Shown here: positions 16,577 through 24,577 of the stretch, piece after piece
Position numbering within the stretch: position 1 is the stretch's first letter
Layout of the letters: each line of letters opens with the position of its first letter
Assembly: GCF_030403505.1 (NCBI RefSeq)
Contig: NZ_JAUEMJ010000012.1
Span: 62,001 to 126,000 of the forward strand
Origin: Glycomyces tritici
GTDB taxonomy: Bacteria; Actinomycetota; Actinomycetes; Mycobacteriales; Micromonosporaceae
DNA: 64,000 nt
Direction: 5' to 3'
The notes under the pieces: generated by a model
Databases searched by the model: none
What the model was told of the DNA's origin: nothing
What the model saw: only the letters and a program-made list of their open reading frames with translations
Made by a program: the position numbers and the translations under genes

Positions 16577-16722
16577 CTGCCGACCTCCTCGATGATGCGA
16601 ACGACTGCGCCGCAACGCCGCACGCCGGCGATCGGCAACACGGTCACGGATGTTCCCAGAGCCGTCGTGACCTCGATGCAGACGGCGGCCCGCAGGTCCA
16701 CATCGCGTGGTGCCGGCACCAC
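16573..16722 (-). CDS. Small ORF overlapping the phosphatase start (49 aa)
   Basis: GTG 16722 opens a 49-codon frame ending PIAGVRRCGAVVRIIEEVGR with a TGA that overlaps the GTG of the histidine phosphatase. About 40 of 49 third positions are G/C and the peptide has ordinary composition, unlike shadow frames nearby. The frame extends further upstream without a good start, so this may instead be the tail of a decayed gene; an ATG in another frame at about 16753 lies close to an AGGAGG. No family is recognised. The rest of 16723-16982 shows no gene. Confidence 0.4.
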   Translation of the reverse strand: MVPAPRDVDLRAAVCIEVTTALGTSVTVLPIAGVRRCGAVVRIIEEVGR

Positions 16723-16982
16723 GGTCGCTGTCCGTCGGCCTCGAACCCCATGGCTGCGCCCTTCCCGTCCTCCTGATATCGCCGTTCAATCATCTTCTGT
16801 TCCGCTCGCGACCGCCATGGCCGATTGCCGGTCCCTGGTTTCCAGACGCTGCCTGCAGCACAGTAGGTTCCGGCCGCTGGGCGGGAGGCCGAAACCCCTG
16901 CCGGACCTGGCCCCGCCTCCTCGACCTAGCCGGCCCGCAAGGCACCCTGAACCGACCGACACGATCTGAGAGGTGATCGACC

Positions 16983-17321
16983 ATGGCCGATGGACTCGTT
17001 CGCATTTTCGACACGGAGGAGAACGACCGAACACTGCGCTTCGGCGACCGCCGGATCTCCATCACCCCTGCGGTGGAGCAGGCCGAAGGAGGCCCGCTGA
17101 GCGCGTACTCGGCCCGCTTCGGCCGCGGCGAGCGCGCCGATCTCCCCGCCCCCTATGAGGAGATGTGGGTGGTCGTGCACGGCCGGCTGCTGATTCGCAG
17201 CGGCGAGACCGCGGTGCGGGTCGGCCCCGGCGAATTCCTCCATGTCCCGGAGAGGACACCGGGCGAGGTCGAGGCGCTTGAGGACACCACGCTCGTCTGC
17301 GTCTCGGTTCCCGCGCATTGA
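16983..17321 (+). CDS. Cupin domain protein (EutQ-like)
   Basis: A 112-aa single cupin: YSARFGRGERADLPAPYEEMW gives motif 1 with acidic ligands, and GETAVRVGPGEFLHVPERTPGEVEA gives motif 2. The EEM-V-V-HGRLLIR element is like the ethanolamine-utilisation EutQ cupin and related small barrels, which lack some classical His ligands. GAGAGGTGAT precedes the ATG. No eut genes are near, so an Eut role is not supported. It converges on the VOC gene. Confidence 0.7.
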   Translation: MADGLVRIFDTEENDRTLRFGDRRISITPAVEQAEGGPLSAYSARFGRGERADLPAPYEEMWVVVHGRLLIRSGETAVRVGPGEFLHVPERTPGEVEALEDTTLVCVSVPAH

Positions 17322-17390
17322 CCCCGCGGACCGGCATCGGCGTCCTCGAATGCTCGGGGCCGGGGTCGGCCAGGTCGGGGTCGGGGTAGC

Positions 17391-17443
17391 TGATGCAGCA
17401 GTCGCCGTTGCGCGTCGTGCGTCGGCACACCCCTGCTGCATCG
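17391..17443. terminator. Inverted repeat between convergent cupin and VOC genes
   Basis: GATGCAGCAG (17392-17401) and CTGCTGCATC (17433-17442) are perfect 10-nt arms with a G+C-rich 31-nt loop. The position between converging genes fits a bidirectional terminator, but there is no T-run. Confidence 0.35.
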
Positions 17444-17533
17444 TCAAGACGGTGTCTGCGCCACCGGTTCACCGACACCGAGGCCGCCCGGGCGCATCAG
17501 CCTGCGTGCGCTGCGCGGCCCTGTCGCGTCCCT

Positions 17534-17914
17534 TCAGTCGGCGCGCCGTACGAGGTGCGGGATGCCGACCGGGTTGGTGATCCAGTGGGCCTTCAGTCCG
17601 GTCGGCAGTGGCTCCAGCTCGTCCTGAGGCTCCACACCGTGCTCGGCCAGATGGCCGGTGGCCTGTTCCACGTCGTCCGTGAACAGCTCCAGCCAGAGTT
17701 CGGCGCTCGCGTAGTTGTCGACCCGGTCGAGCCAGAGTTTCACCGGCCCGAACTGGACGGACGCGCACTGCTGCACGCCGGATGCGATGCCGGCCGCGCT
17801 CTCGTCGACCACCTCCATCCCCAGTGTGTCCCGGTAGAAGGCGACGGTCTCCTCGAACTTCGCTTTCGGAAGCTTCATGGCGATGTTCTGGCCTCCGCGG
17901 AACTGAGGGTTCAT
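17534..17914 (-). CDS. VOC-family protein (glyoxalase/bleomycin-resistance fold)
   Basis: A 126-aa vicinal-oxygen-chelate protein: two beta-alpha-beta-beta-beta modules, with AKFEETVAFYRDTLGMEVVD (18-37) as the typical first helix and strand, LWLELFTDD in the middle and PVGIPHLVRRAD at the end. Metal-binding residues are not complete (few His), so it may bind ligands instead of catalysing. It is last in an SRPBCC-ArsR-VOC operon; its ATG overlaps the ArsR stop (ATGA). That operon layout is common in actinobacteria and is controlled by its own ArsR. Confidence 0.8.
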   Translation of the reverse strand: MNPQFRGGQNIAMKLPKAKFEETVAFYRDTLGMEVVDESAAGIASGVQQCASVQFGPVKLWLDRVDNYASAELWLELFTDDVEQATGHLAEHGVEPQDELEPLPTGLKAHWITNPVGIPHLVRRAD

Positions 17915-18258
17915 GACGGGTCCTCCGGTGTTCGGTCCAGATGGTCTTGCAGGGCGTCCAGGCGCGTGTCCCAGTCCCGGGCCATCGCGGCCAAGAACTG
18001 CTGCGCGACTTTCATCGGCGCGGAATGCAACCGGTACCGCACGCGGCGGCCCTCCCTCGGTTCCGGCGTCACCAGACCCGTCTCGGCGAGCAGTGCCAGG
18101 TGCTTGGCGATCGCCTGGCGCGTGATCGGCAACCGCTCGGCGAGTTCGGTGACGGTGGCCGGACCGCCGGACGCCAGCTCGGTCAGCACGGCCCGCCGGG
18201 TCGGGTCGGCGAGCGCGATGAAGACCTGCTCGGCGGTCGCCTCGGCGTCAGGAGGCAT
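17911..18258 (-). CDS. ArsR-family transcriptional regulator
   Basis: A 115-aa winged-helix repressor from ATG 18258; further upstream ATGs in this frame (for example 18279) lie inside the SRPBCC gene. ALADPTRRAVLTELASGG, then LAERLPITRQAIAKHLALL (recognition helix) and VTPEPREGRRVRYRL (wing) are clear. No metal-binding CxC motif is present, so it is probably of the SdpR/SRPBCC-linked type and not a metal sensor. It overlaps SRPBCC by 11 bp and VOC by 4 bp. Two tandem operators upstream of the operon are its likely targets. Confidence 0.88.
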   Translation of the reverse strand: MPPDAEATAEQVFIALADPTRRAVLTELASGGPATVTELAERLPITRQAIAKHLALLAETGLVTPEPREGRRVRYRLHSAPMKVAQQFLAAMARDWDTRLDALQDHLDRTPEDPS

Positions 18259-18679
18259 CGAGGTATGCGACGAGTTCATCGAGCTCGATCGCCCATCCTT
18301 CGACGTTGCCTTCGAACGCCTCGCGGTGCGCACTCTCGGGGAGCTGCGCGAATCCGGTCTCGACCACGCGAAGCAGCGTGCCCGCGGCGATCGGCTCGAG
18401 GGTGAACTCGACATAGGTGCGGCGCGGGTCGTCCTCGGGCAGTCCGGTGATCGGCCAGGTGAAGCCGAAGACCTTCGCCTTCTCTGCCCGCTCCACGCGG
18501 AGGTCGGCGGTCTCGCCCCCGGGCCAACGCATCCACCCCGACCCGCCCGGGCGCGGATCGATCCGCGCTTCGGACCCGAACCAGCCGCTCAGGCCCTCGG
18601 CGGTCGTCAGCGCGGCCCATACCCGGTCCGGCGGATGAGCGAGCTCCACGGTGCGTTCGATGCTGTCCGGAAATCCCAT
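18248..18679 (-). CDS. SRPBCC/AHSA1-type protein
   Basis: A 143-aa START-like protein with a deep ligand-binding cavity: IERTVELAHPPDRVWAALTT (8-27), EGLSGWFG, then VFGFTWPI and the long C-terminal helix EAFEGNVEGWAIELDELVAYL. It is the Aha1-C-terminal-like class usually encoded next to ArsR regulators, where it may bind the inducing ligand; that role is inferred from genomic habit. First gene of the three-gene operon. Confidence 0.82.
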   Translation of the reverse strand: MGFPDSIERTVELAHPPDRVWAALTTAEGLSGWFGSEARIDPRPGGSGWMRWPGGETADLRVERAEKAKVFGFTWPITGLPEDDPRRTYVEFTLEPIAAGTLLRVVETGFAQLPESAHREAFEGNVEGWAIELDELVAYLDAS

Positions 18680-18695
18680 CGCCTGCCTCCAATGA

Positions 18696-18740
18696 TCGCA
18701 ACCTCAGGGTTGCGATGCTATCGCAACCATTGAGTTGCGT
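18696..18740. promoter_or_regulatory. Tandem ArsR operators
   Basis: TCGCAACC-TCAG-GGTTGCGA (18696-18715) is a perfect 8-4-8 inverted repeat. A second copy, TCGCAACC-ATTG-AGTTGCGT (18721-18740), differs at two positions and is centred 25 bp further upstream. They lie just upstream of the SRPBCC gene and fit autorepression by the operon's ArsR protein. The remaining stretch to 18982 shows no gene. Confidence 0.65.
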
Positions 18741-18982
18741 CAACTCGACGGGGCCGGCAACTGTGGCATTGGATCGGCCTGCCGACCCGAACGCTGGTCG
18801 TTTCCGGTACGCCGTTGACGCGGAGCGCGCGCCCGCTACGCCGTAGCGAACGTGGGGCGGGTCGAGGCATCAGCCTGTTCGCGAGTCGCCGACAGACGGC
18901 CGGGAAAGCAGGGGCACCCAGGTGCAGGCGGCAGAAGAAGGGGCCCTCGGTTCGCATCAGTCTCGGCAATGCGCGCGAGACG

Positions 18983-20110
18983 TCAGCTGGCGTTGTATGA
19001 GGCGATGATGTCCCAGGCCAGGTCTTCCCACTGGGCATAGGCGTCCGGGAACGCCGAGACCTGGACGGTCTGAGCCGCCGTTGTGACGGGCATGTCCCTC
19101 CAGTCGTCGACCCGCTTGAGCGAGTCGTAGAACTTGGAAGCCGAGGTCTTCGGGTCCATGAGCTCTTTGACGCTGCCCCAGCCCGAAGAGGGCCGCTGCT
19201 GAAAGAGTCCTACCGAGTCGTGGTCAGAGCCTTCGGCCTGGTACTCGTAGTTGTAGGACTCCGCGACGTTGACATTCGCGTAGTTCTTGAACTTGGACTC
19301 CTGCATGGCGGTCGCCAACGCGATCGCCCAGGCTTTCTGGTCGAGTCCTTCGTCCTTGCCGGCCTCGATGATGGCGACGGCGTTGGCCATCTGGAGCTCG
19401 CTGAGCCCACCGACAGGCTCGGGCTCGGCTGCTTCTTGAGCTGCGGCCGCCGCCGCACGCTGGTCGTTCGCGATCGATTCGGCGGCCGCCGCTGCGGACT
19501 CCTCGGAGAGTGCGGTCTCGGCGGCCACGACGTCGACATGCGGCTGCACGGCAGGTTGGGTGCCCAGGCCGCTGATGGCCATCGCGGCGCTGCCGGTGGA
19601 ACCGATGAATATCGCGGTGGCCGCGCCCATGACGGTCACCCGCATGCCGAATCGATCGACAACCTTGGCGAGCAGCCGCCTTCCCAGGTCGGCGGCCTCT
19701 GCGACCACCGGTCCCGCCGACTCGGCGACGACGACGGCGACGTACTTCAAACGGGCGGTCCAGGGCTGGAGTCGCCGGGACGACCAAGCGATCAAGCATT
19801 CGACTCGCTCAATGGCGGGTGCCGCGGTCTCACGGAGCCGTCCAGCGAGTGTCGCCGCAGGAGTCATGGCATCCCCGAGGAACCAGGCGACGCTTGCTAC
19901 GACCGCTCCTAGCCGGGCAGACCAGATGCTGGACCGCCGACGCGACCCACTGGCCCGCGAACTGGCCCGCGTTCGGATGGAGGGGACGGCGCCCTGGGCG
20001 AGGCCGAGTGCGCCTTCATTCATCTGCCGGTTCTGCACCGGCCAAACGTAGAATCGGAGGTACGAGCGGAGATGTTGGCCATTTCCAAGCCACTCCAGAT
20101 CGGCGAGCAC
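18983..20110 (-). CDS. Membrane-anchored lytic-transglycosylase-like protein
   Basis: Up to 375 aa; ATG 20023 (MNEGALGL) is an equally possible start giving 346 aa. A hydrophobic segment near residues 157-180 (VTVMGAATAIFIGS) should anchor it, leaving an Ala/Glu-rich stalk (~190-235) and an extracellular C-terminal domain. That domain has IALATAMQESKFKNY with a candidate catalytic Glu271 and DHDSVGLFQQRPSSGWG (297-312), the lysozyme-fold pattern seen in many actinobacterial cell-wall proteins. It probably cuts or binds peptidoglycan; activity is inferred. It stands alone, transcribed towards the ArsR operon. Confidence 0.65.
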   Translation of the reverse strand: MLADLEWLGNGQHLRSYLRFYVWPVQNRQMNEGALGLAQGAVPSIRTRASSRASGSRRRSSIWSARLGAVVASVAWFLGDAMTPAATLAGRLRETAAPAIERVECLIAWSSRRLQPWTARLKYVAVVVAESAGPVVAEAADLGRRLLAKVVDRFGMRVTVMGAATAIFIGSTGSAAMAISGLGTQPAVQPHVDVVAAETALSEESAAAAAESIANDQRAAAAAAQEAAEPEPVGGLSELQMANAVAIIEAGKDEGLDQKAWAIALATAMQESKFKNYANVNVAESYNYEYQAEGSDHDSVGLFQQRPSSGWGSVKELMDPKTSASKFYDSLKRVDDWRDMPVTTAAQTVQVSAFPDAYAQWEDLAWDIIASYNAS

Positions 20111-20385
20111 TACAAGACGAACCGATCGCCTTGCGGCCTTCGCCAGGAAGTTGCGGTAGAGCGCTCACCATCTACTTGCTCGGTGTCTTACCTGATTTGT
20201 CCCCTCCGGTGGGCATACGGAGGTACGGGTTTCACCTCGTCTTTTCGGGCAGGGCCAGATCGCCGCAAAGATAATGTGACCGTGCACACCGTCGCTGCCG
20301 ACGATCCGGACAGACGGAACAAACGCTCCGCCTGAGCCAGTCGGTCCAAAGGAAGAGCTCGGCAAGCATCAGCGCCGATCGGCGG

Positions 20386-21657
20386 TCACAGCCCGACGAC
20401 GATCAAGGCGATGTCGTCGCGTGCGAGGCCGCTGCCCACACCGAGGTCGGACATCAGCGCGTCGGCCAGTACTTCCGGATCGTGGTTGCTGTGGCGTCCC
20501 AACGTCGTGATGAGGCGGTCGAGCCCCACGTCGATGTCCTCCCCGCGGCGCTCGATCAACCCGTCGGTATAGAGCACGAGGGTATCGCCGGGGATGTAGG
20601 AACGCCCGGCCTGCGAGCAGGGCACGTGCTGGGGGCGAGCGCCCAGCGGCGGATCGAGGGCCTGGTTCAGCAGCTCGCACTCGCCGTTCGAGTGCAGCAG
20701 AACAGGGGGCGGGTGCCCCGCGTTGGTGTAGGTGATCAACCGGCTGGCGGGGTCCACCAGCGCGTTGATCGATGTGGTGTTCATGGCCCCCTCAATCGAG
20801 CGGGCGAACAGGCCCAGGACCTCCAAGGCTTGAGCGGGCCGCTCCAAGGTGCGGGCGGCGGCGTTGACCACACTTCGCAGCATGCCCATGACCGCGGCGG
20901 CCTCCAGGCCGTGCCCGACGACGTCGCCTATCGTCAGCGCAAAGCGGCCGTCTTGCAGGTCGATCAAGTCGTACCAGTCCCCCGACACGGCCAGCGAGTC
21001 ATCGGCGGGCAGGTAACGCACCGCGACGTCGTCGTGGTGCTCGAAGTCCGGCGTCATCAGCATGGTCCGCTGCAGGGTGACCGTCATTTCATGCTCGCGC
21101 ATGTGGGCCAGCCGCAGTTCCTGGTTGAGGTGGTTCAGCTCGAGAGCCCGCGCGTACAGCTCGGTCTCCTCTGCCGCCCTCTCGATCGACGGCTCGTCAC
21201 CGGGGGCGATGGCCTTGATGAGCGGGGTCACGTCGTCCATCCGAAGGACGATCCACTTGACTGCGCGGTCCGGGCCCAGGATCGGCGTGTTGACCGGCAA
21301 CCACCAGCGCTTCTGGGCCACTTCGGGCCGACCCATTGGGATTTCACAATGCTGCAGCGCCATCGTGTCCGGCTCCCGCGACTGAAGGACCTTGTCAAGT
21401 GAAGCTCTCAGGTTCTCCATCCCGTTCGTCTTGGGATCGGCCCGGTTCTCCGGGAATGAGTCGAAGAGGTATCGCCCGAGCAGGTCCTCGCGCGTGCGGC
21501 CGGCGGCTTTGAGATAGGCCCGGTTGACCTCGACGAGCACCAGATCGGGACCGAGCACCGCGCACGGGCTCGGTGTCGCCTCGAAGAGCGCGGCGTAATC
21601 CAGGTCCGTTGTTGCCGACCGGCTCTGCGCCTCATGCGTCCTATCCACGAGCTTCAA
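20386..21657 (-). CDS. PAS-domain PP2C-type serine phosphatase (RsbU/SpoIIE family)
   Basis: A cytosolic signalling phosphatase of 423 aa. Residues ~20-140 are a PAS sensor (PCAVLGPDLVLVEVNRAYLK, then GRYLFDSFPEN); a helical linker (~155-195) follows; residues ~200-423 are the SpoIIE phosphatase with metal-binding aspartates in SGDWYDLI, GDVVGHGLEAA, TLVLYTDGLIE and RDDIALIVV. Such proteins dephosphorylate anti-sigma-factor antagonists and so release stress sigma factors. No anti-sigma gene is adjacent, so its partner is encoded elsewhere. 20111-20385 upstream of its stop side and 21658-21897 on its start side show no genes. Confidence 0.87.
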   Translation of the reverse strand: MKLVDRTHEAQSRSATTDLDYAALFEATPSPCAVLGPDLVLVEVNRAYLKAAGRTREDLLGRYLFDSFPENRADPKTNGMENLRASLDKVLQSREPDTMALQHCEIPMGRPEVAQKRWWLPVNTPILGPDRAVKWIVLRMDDVTPLIKAIAPGDEPSIERAAEETELYARALELNHLNQELRLAHMREHEMTVTLQRTMLMTPDFEHHDDVAVRYLPADDSLAVSGDWYDLIDLQDGRFALTIGDVVGHGLEAAAVMGMLRSVVNAAARTLERPAQALEVLGLFARSIEGAMNTTSINALVDPASRLITYTNAGHPPPVLLHSNGECELLNQALDPPLGARPQHVPCSQAGRSYIPGDTLVLYTDGLIERRGEDIDVGLDRLITTLGRHSNHDPEVLADALMSDLGVGSGLARDDIALIVVGL

Positions 21658-21897
21658 CCCCCAGGGTTACGCTACCTCCACTCACCTGCGGATATGCGCT
21701 TGATCGCACTTGAAACGCGGTGCCGACGGCAATCCGACCTGGCCTGAAGGCGAGGTTCGGGGAGGGCTGGGGCGGCGCCGGCGAGACGGACGAGTCGACG
21801 CACGGTCAATGCCTCATGCTCGTCCTAAGTAGGCTGTGACTCTCGCGCACCCTTAGCGAAGGACGACAGCGGTCACCACCGGGCCGGCACAGCAAGA

Positions 21898-21927
21898 AGC
21901 CGACCGGCTCATAAGAACCGGTCGGCT
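21898..21927 (-). terminator. Terminator after tRNA-Ser(GCU)
   Basis: AGCCGACCGG and CCGGTCGGCT form a perfect 10-bp stem with a 10-nt loop, 29 nt beyond the tRNA 3' end; read on the minus strand it is followed by TCTTGCTG. Confidence 0.65.
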
Positions 21928-21955
21928 ACTGTTTTCGCAGGTCAACCTGCATATG

Positions 21956-22046
21956 TGGCGGAGGATATGGGATTTGAACCCATGATCGGGTATCACCCGA
22001 AACCCGCTTAGCAGGCGGGCGCACTAGGCCACTATGCGAATCCTCC
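21956..22046 (-). tRNA. tRNA-Ser(GCU)
   Basis: A 91-nt class II tRNA. The acceptor arms GGAGGAT (5') and ATCCTCC (3') pair fully, the discriminator is G and CCA is encoded. The anticodon loop reads CTGCTAA (anticodon GCU), the long variable arm is GGTTTCGGGTGATACCC-like, and the T-arm is GGGTTCAAATCCC. It reads AGY serine codons. Confidence 0.95.
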
Positions 22047-22121
22047 AGGACGCGCCGGAGCACGTACCAAGCACAGAGCATACCGGTCCGGTCCCGGAAC
22101 GCCCAAGCGGGTTCGGGTCGG

Positions 22122-22916
22122 TCAGAGCCAGCTCACGTGGGGCGCGACCAGGAGGTATCCGACGAAGGCGGCGATGTCGAGGAGGGTGTGGGCCCAGATC
22201 AGAGGGCCGGTGCGCTTCCAGCGGAGATAGAACACCGCGAAGACGGCGCCCATGACCATGTTGCCGACGAACCCGCCGAAGCCCTGGTAGAGGTGGTAGG
22301 TGCCGCGGAGGACGGCATGGGTGACGATGATCGCGAGCGGGCTCCAAGCGAGCTGGCGCAGGCGCGTGACGAGGTAGCCGAGGCCGACGACCTCCTCGAT
22401 GACCGCGTTCTTGAGCGCGGCCAGGACGAGGATCGGGACGGCCCACCACACGTCGTTGAGGTTCGCCGCGGCGATCTCGGCGTTCAATCCGAGGGCGCGG
22501 GCGGTGAGGTAGAGGCCGAGGCCGGGGATGCCGATGCACGCGGCCAGGCCGGCCCCGCTGAGGAGGTCGAAGGCGGGGCGGCGGGTGTCGAGGCCGATGG
22601 CGCGGAAGGGGTTCCCGCGGTCGAGGCTCAGCAGGTGCAGGGCGAGCGCGACGGGCGCCATCGCGAGGACGAGGCTGACGAGCTGCCGCGAGAGGTCGTA
22701 CCAGGGGCGTTCGGCCTCGGCCTTCGCCGAGTTCATGGACTGCACGCTGTCGGCGAGGCCGCCCGGTTCGGTGAGGGTGCCGATGATGCCGACGATCGAC
22801 CAGATCGCGGACGCGCCCAGGGACAGGGCGAGGACGATCCAGATCTCGCGCCTGATGACGCGGGGCGCGAGCAGTGCCGGTGCTTCGGCGAGCGCGGTCT
22901 CGGGGCGGTTCGACAT
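22122..22916 (-). CDS. CPBP-family intramembrane metalloprotease (CAAX/Abi type)
   Basis: A polytopic membrane protein of 264 aa from ATG 22916 (an in-frame ATG at 22946 adds 10 residues). The Abi/CPBP motifs are present: KNAVIEEVVGLGYLVTRL (EE-x3-GY/R type), RGTYHLYQGFGGFVGNMVMG and HTLLDIAAFV. In this family the two adjacent Glu and later His/Asn residues hold the metal in the membrane. Members process peptides or protect against bacteriocins; nothing nearby shows the substrate. It follows tRNA-Ser on the same strand after a 75-bp gap. Confidence 0.82.
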   Translation of the reverse strand: MSNRPETALAEAPALLAPRVIRREIWIVLALSLGASAIWSIVGIIGTLTEPGGLADSVQSMNSAKAEAERPWYDLSRQLVSLVLAMAPVALALHLLSLDRGNPFRAIGLDTRRPAFDLLSGAGLAACIGIPGLGLYLTARALGLNAEIAAANLNDVWWAVPILVLAALKNAVIEEVVGLGYLVTRLRQLAWSPLAIIVTHAVLRGTYHLYQGFGGFVGNMVMGAVFAVFYLRWKRTGPLIWAHTLLDIAAFVGYLLVAPHVSWL

Positions 22917-23143
22917 GCGTTCCAGCCTGCCAGAACGGCGGAACACGCGTGCCGACCGGTCGACACGCCCGGGCTGTGCCGACTATCGGCCGTCGCACTT
23001 GGTGTGCGACGCGTCGACCCGGGGGTTCGAGATGATCATGGAACGAGGCGAGGTGCTGTGAGTCTCATCCCACTCGGCGACGCTCACCATTCACGGCACC
23101 TCGCTTTCCTACACCCCGTCGCGGCCCGGTGTCTGTCGGTTTC

Positions 23144-23187
23144 TTGACATTCGTCGTTGCAAATCAGGTAAGGTTAGCCAGTCCTTA
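23144..23187 (+). promoter_or_regulatory. Promoter with IdeR/DmdR-type iron box
   Basis: A TTGACA -35 hexamer (23144-23149) is followed by an iron-box-like 19-mer at 23169-23187 that matches the DtxR/IdeR consensus at 13 of 19 positions by my count. The wider site has perfect arms AGGTAAGG and CCTTACCT. It overlaps the likely -10 region, so Fe-bound repressor would block fhuF transcription. The 22917-23143 stretch has no gene. Confidence 0.6.
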
Positions 23188-23204
23188 CCTGAGAGGGGTA
23201 CGCT

Positions 23205-24086
23205 ATGCGGCTCGCGATTGCGGAGGCTCATGTCCTGAGCACCACCGCACTCGAACGCCGCCCCCTGGCGCCCCTCCCGGTGGAGCGCCCGAACCGCCTC
23301 CCGGCTCCGCTTCCCCACCCGATCGAAGCGCTCCGCACCGTCGCCGACCGGGTCGACCGCGACGTCAGCGTCCACCCGCTCGCGGGCGTACGCGCCTGGC
23401 TCGACGGTGAGGCGCCCCGAGACGGGATCGAGTTCCCCGCCGCCGAGCTGGCCGCCGGCGAGCGAGTCGAGGAGCTCATGGGCACGGCGGGCGCACTGTG
23501 GGGCGGCTCCGCCCACGCGAACGCGGCCCTCGCCTGGAAGACCTACTGCTACTGGACGCTCGCGCCGGTCGTGCTCGGCTATGTCGCCGCCCGACGCGTC
23601 CCGGTCATGGACGCCTCGAACGCGGTCTTCCGCGTCGCCGAGGACGCCCCGATGTTCTCGGTACGCCAGCTGCAGCCGCGGTTCCTGGTCCTGCCGCACG
23701 ACCCGAGTGCGGCGCACCCCGAGGCAGAAGTGGTCGCGAACGAGGCGGTCCTGCTGGACCGCTTGCGCGCCACCGTGTTCGAGGACCACCTGGGCCCGGT
23801 GCTGGAAGCGTTCCTCGCCAAGGCGCGGGTCGGGCGCCGCACCCTCATGGGCTCGGTCGCTTCGGGGATCGCCTACGCGGTCGCGTCGATCGCGCAGGTC
23901 GTGCCGGACCCCGACGACGTGCTCGCCAAGACGCTGCTGGAGACGCTGGACGTCGCCGACCTGGTCGACATCACCACGGACGAAGTGGGCCGGCTGGTCT
24001 ACCAGCGGCGCACCTGCTGCCTCGCGCTCACCATCGACGGCAACCGCACCTGCTCGACCTGCTGCGTGCGCCAGGAGCGGCCCTGA
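23205..24086 (+). CDS. fhuF: FhuF-type siderophore ferric reductase
   Basis: A cytoplasmic [2Fe-2S] protein of 293 aa that reduces iron in imported ferric siderophores so that it can be released. The diagnostic C-terminus is RRTCCLALTIDGNRTCSTCC, giving the CC-x10-C-x2-C cluster ligands at Cys271, 272, 283 and 286. The N-terminal half (with WKTYCYWTLAPVVLGYVAAR) matches the helical FhuF body. GAGAGGGG precedes the ATG. The iron box upstream supports induction by iron starvation. It stands alone; no siderophore genes are in the window. Confidence 0.88.
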   Translation: MRLAIAEAHVLSTTALERRPLAPLPVERPNRLPAPLPHPIEALRTVADRVDRDVSVHPLAGVRAWLDGEAPRDGIEFPAAELAAGERVEELMGTAGALWGGSAHANAALAWKTYCYWTLAPVVLGYVAARRVPVMDASNAVFRVAEDAPMFSVRQLQPRFLVLPHDPSAAHPEAEVVANEAVLLDRLRATVFEDHLGPVLEAFLAKARVGRRTLMGSVASGIAYAVASIAQVVPDPDDVLAKTLLETLDVADLVDITTDEVGRLVYQRRTCCLALTIDGNRTCSTCCVRQERP

Positions 24087-24125
24087 CGGCCGTTTGGTAG
24101 ATTGGCGCTTGCCCCAAAGGGCCCT

Positions 24126-24214
24126 GGAGGGGTCGCATAGTGGACTAGTGCAGCGGTCTTGAAAACCGCCGTGGGTGTCAAAGCTCACCGTGGGTTCGAA
24201 TCCCACCCTCTCCG
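24126..24214 (+). tRNA. tRNA-Ser(UGA)
   Basis: An 89-nt class II tRNA. Acceptor GGAGGGG pairs with CCTCTCC (one G-T pair), the anticodon loop is CTTGAAA (anticodon UGA), with a long variable arm and T-arm GGGTTCGAATCCC. The discriminator is G; the genomic bases after it are CAA, so CCA is not encoded. Confidence 0.95.
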
Positions 24215-24473
24215 CAACCATCAGCGAGTTCGGCTCTTGACCAGGGAATTCCTCGGCCAAGGGCCGTTTGGCGTGCTATGGGTGCGGTCCGGCCGAACCG
24301 ACCGGTCAGGCCGGGCGTCCGGTCGGATTCCGGTAGGCGACACCGAGACCGAACCGGCCGAGGAACGTCTGACGAAGCATGGGAATCCTGCGAGGTCCCT
24401 CTCCGCCACCTGCCGCCGATCGTTCGCGGCAATTCCGGCGAACGGTGCATTCGCGCCAGCAATCGATCGCACA

Positions 24474-24505
24474 GACCCCCGGCCACTGCTGTGCGCGTGG
24501 GGGTC
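24474..24505 (+). terminator. Hairpin, possible terminator downstream of tRNA-Ser(UGA)
   Basis: GACCCCC (24474-24480) pairs with GGGGGTC (24499-24505), followed by TTGTC. It lies 260 nt beyond the tRNA; the stretch 24215-24473 holds no gene that I can support. Confidence 0.4.
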
Positions 24506-24529
24506 TTGTCGTGCTCAGGGCATGAAAAA

Positions 24530-24560
24530 GGACTCAGCACCCCGGCACGGTGCTGAGTCC
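24530..24560 (-). terminator. Strong intrinsic terminator, T-run on the minus strand
   Basis: GGACTCAGCACC (24530-24541) and GGTGCTGAGTCC (24549-24560) form a perfect 12-bp stem with a 7-nt loop. AAAAA directly before it makes a T5 run when read on the minus strand. Yet the neighbouring mshD gene runs on the plus strand, so the matching minus-strand transcript is not obvious. Confidence 0.6.
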
Positions 24561-24577
24561 ACGATTAGGGTAACCCC

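Noticed and set aside
16707..16976. Possible plus-strand small protein upstream of the EutQ-like cupin
   Set aside because: Random-looking composition, no ribosome-binding site and no codon bias in that frame.
23109..24260. Minus-strand frame with a VGFEPT-like peptide
   Set aside because: This is the well-known artefact from reading tRNA-Ser antisense; the rest is a shadow of fhuF. The similar GGIRTH and GIRTPN peptides at the tRNA genes were rejected for the same reason.
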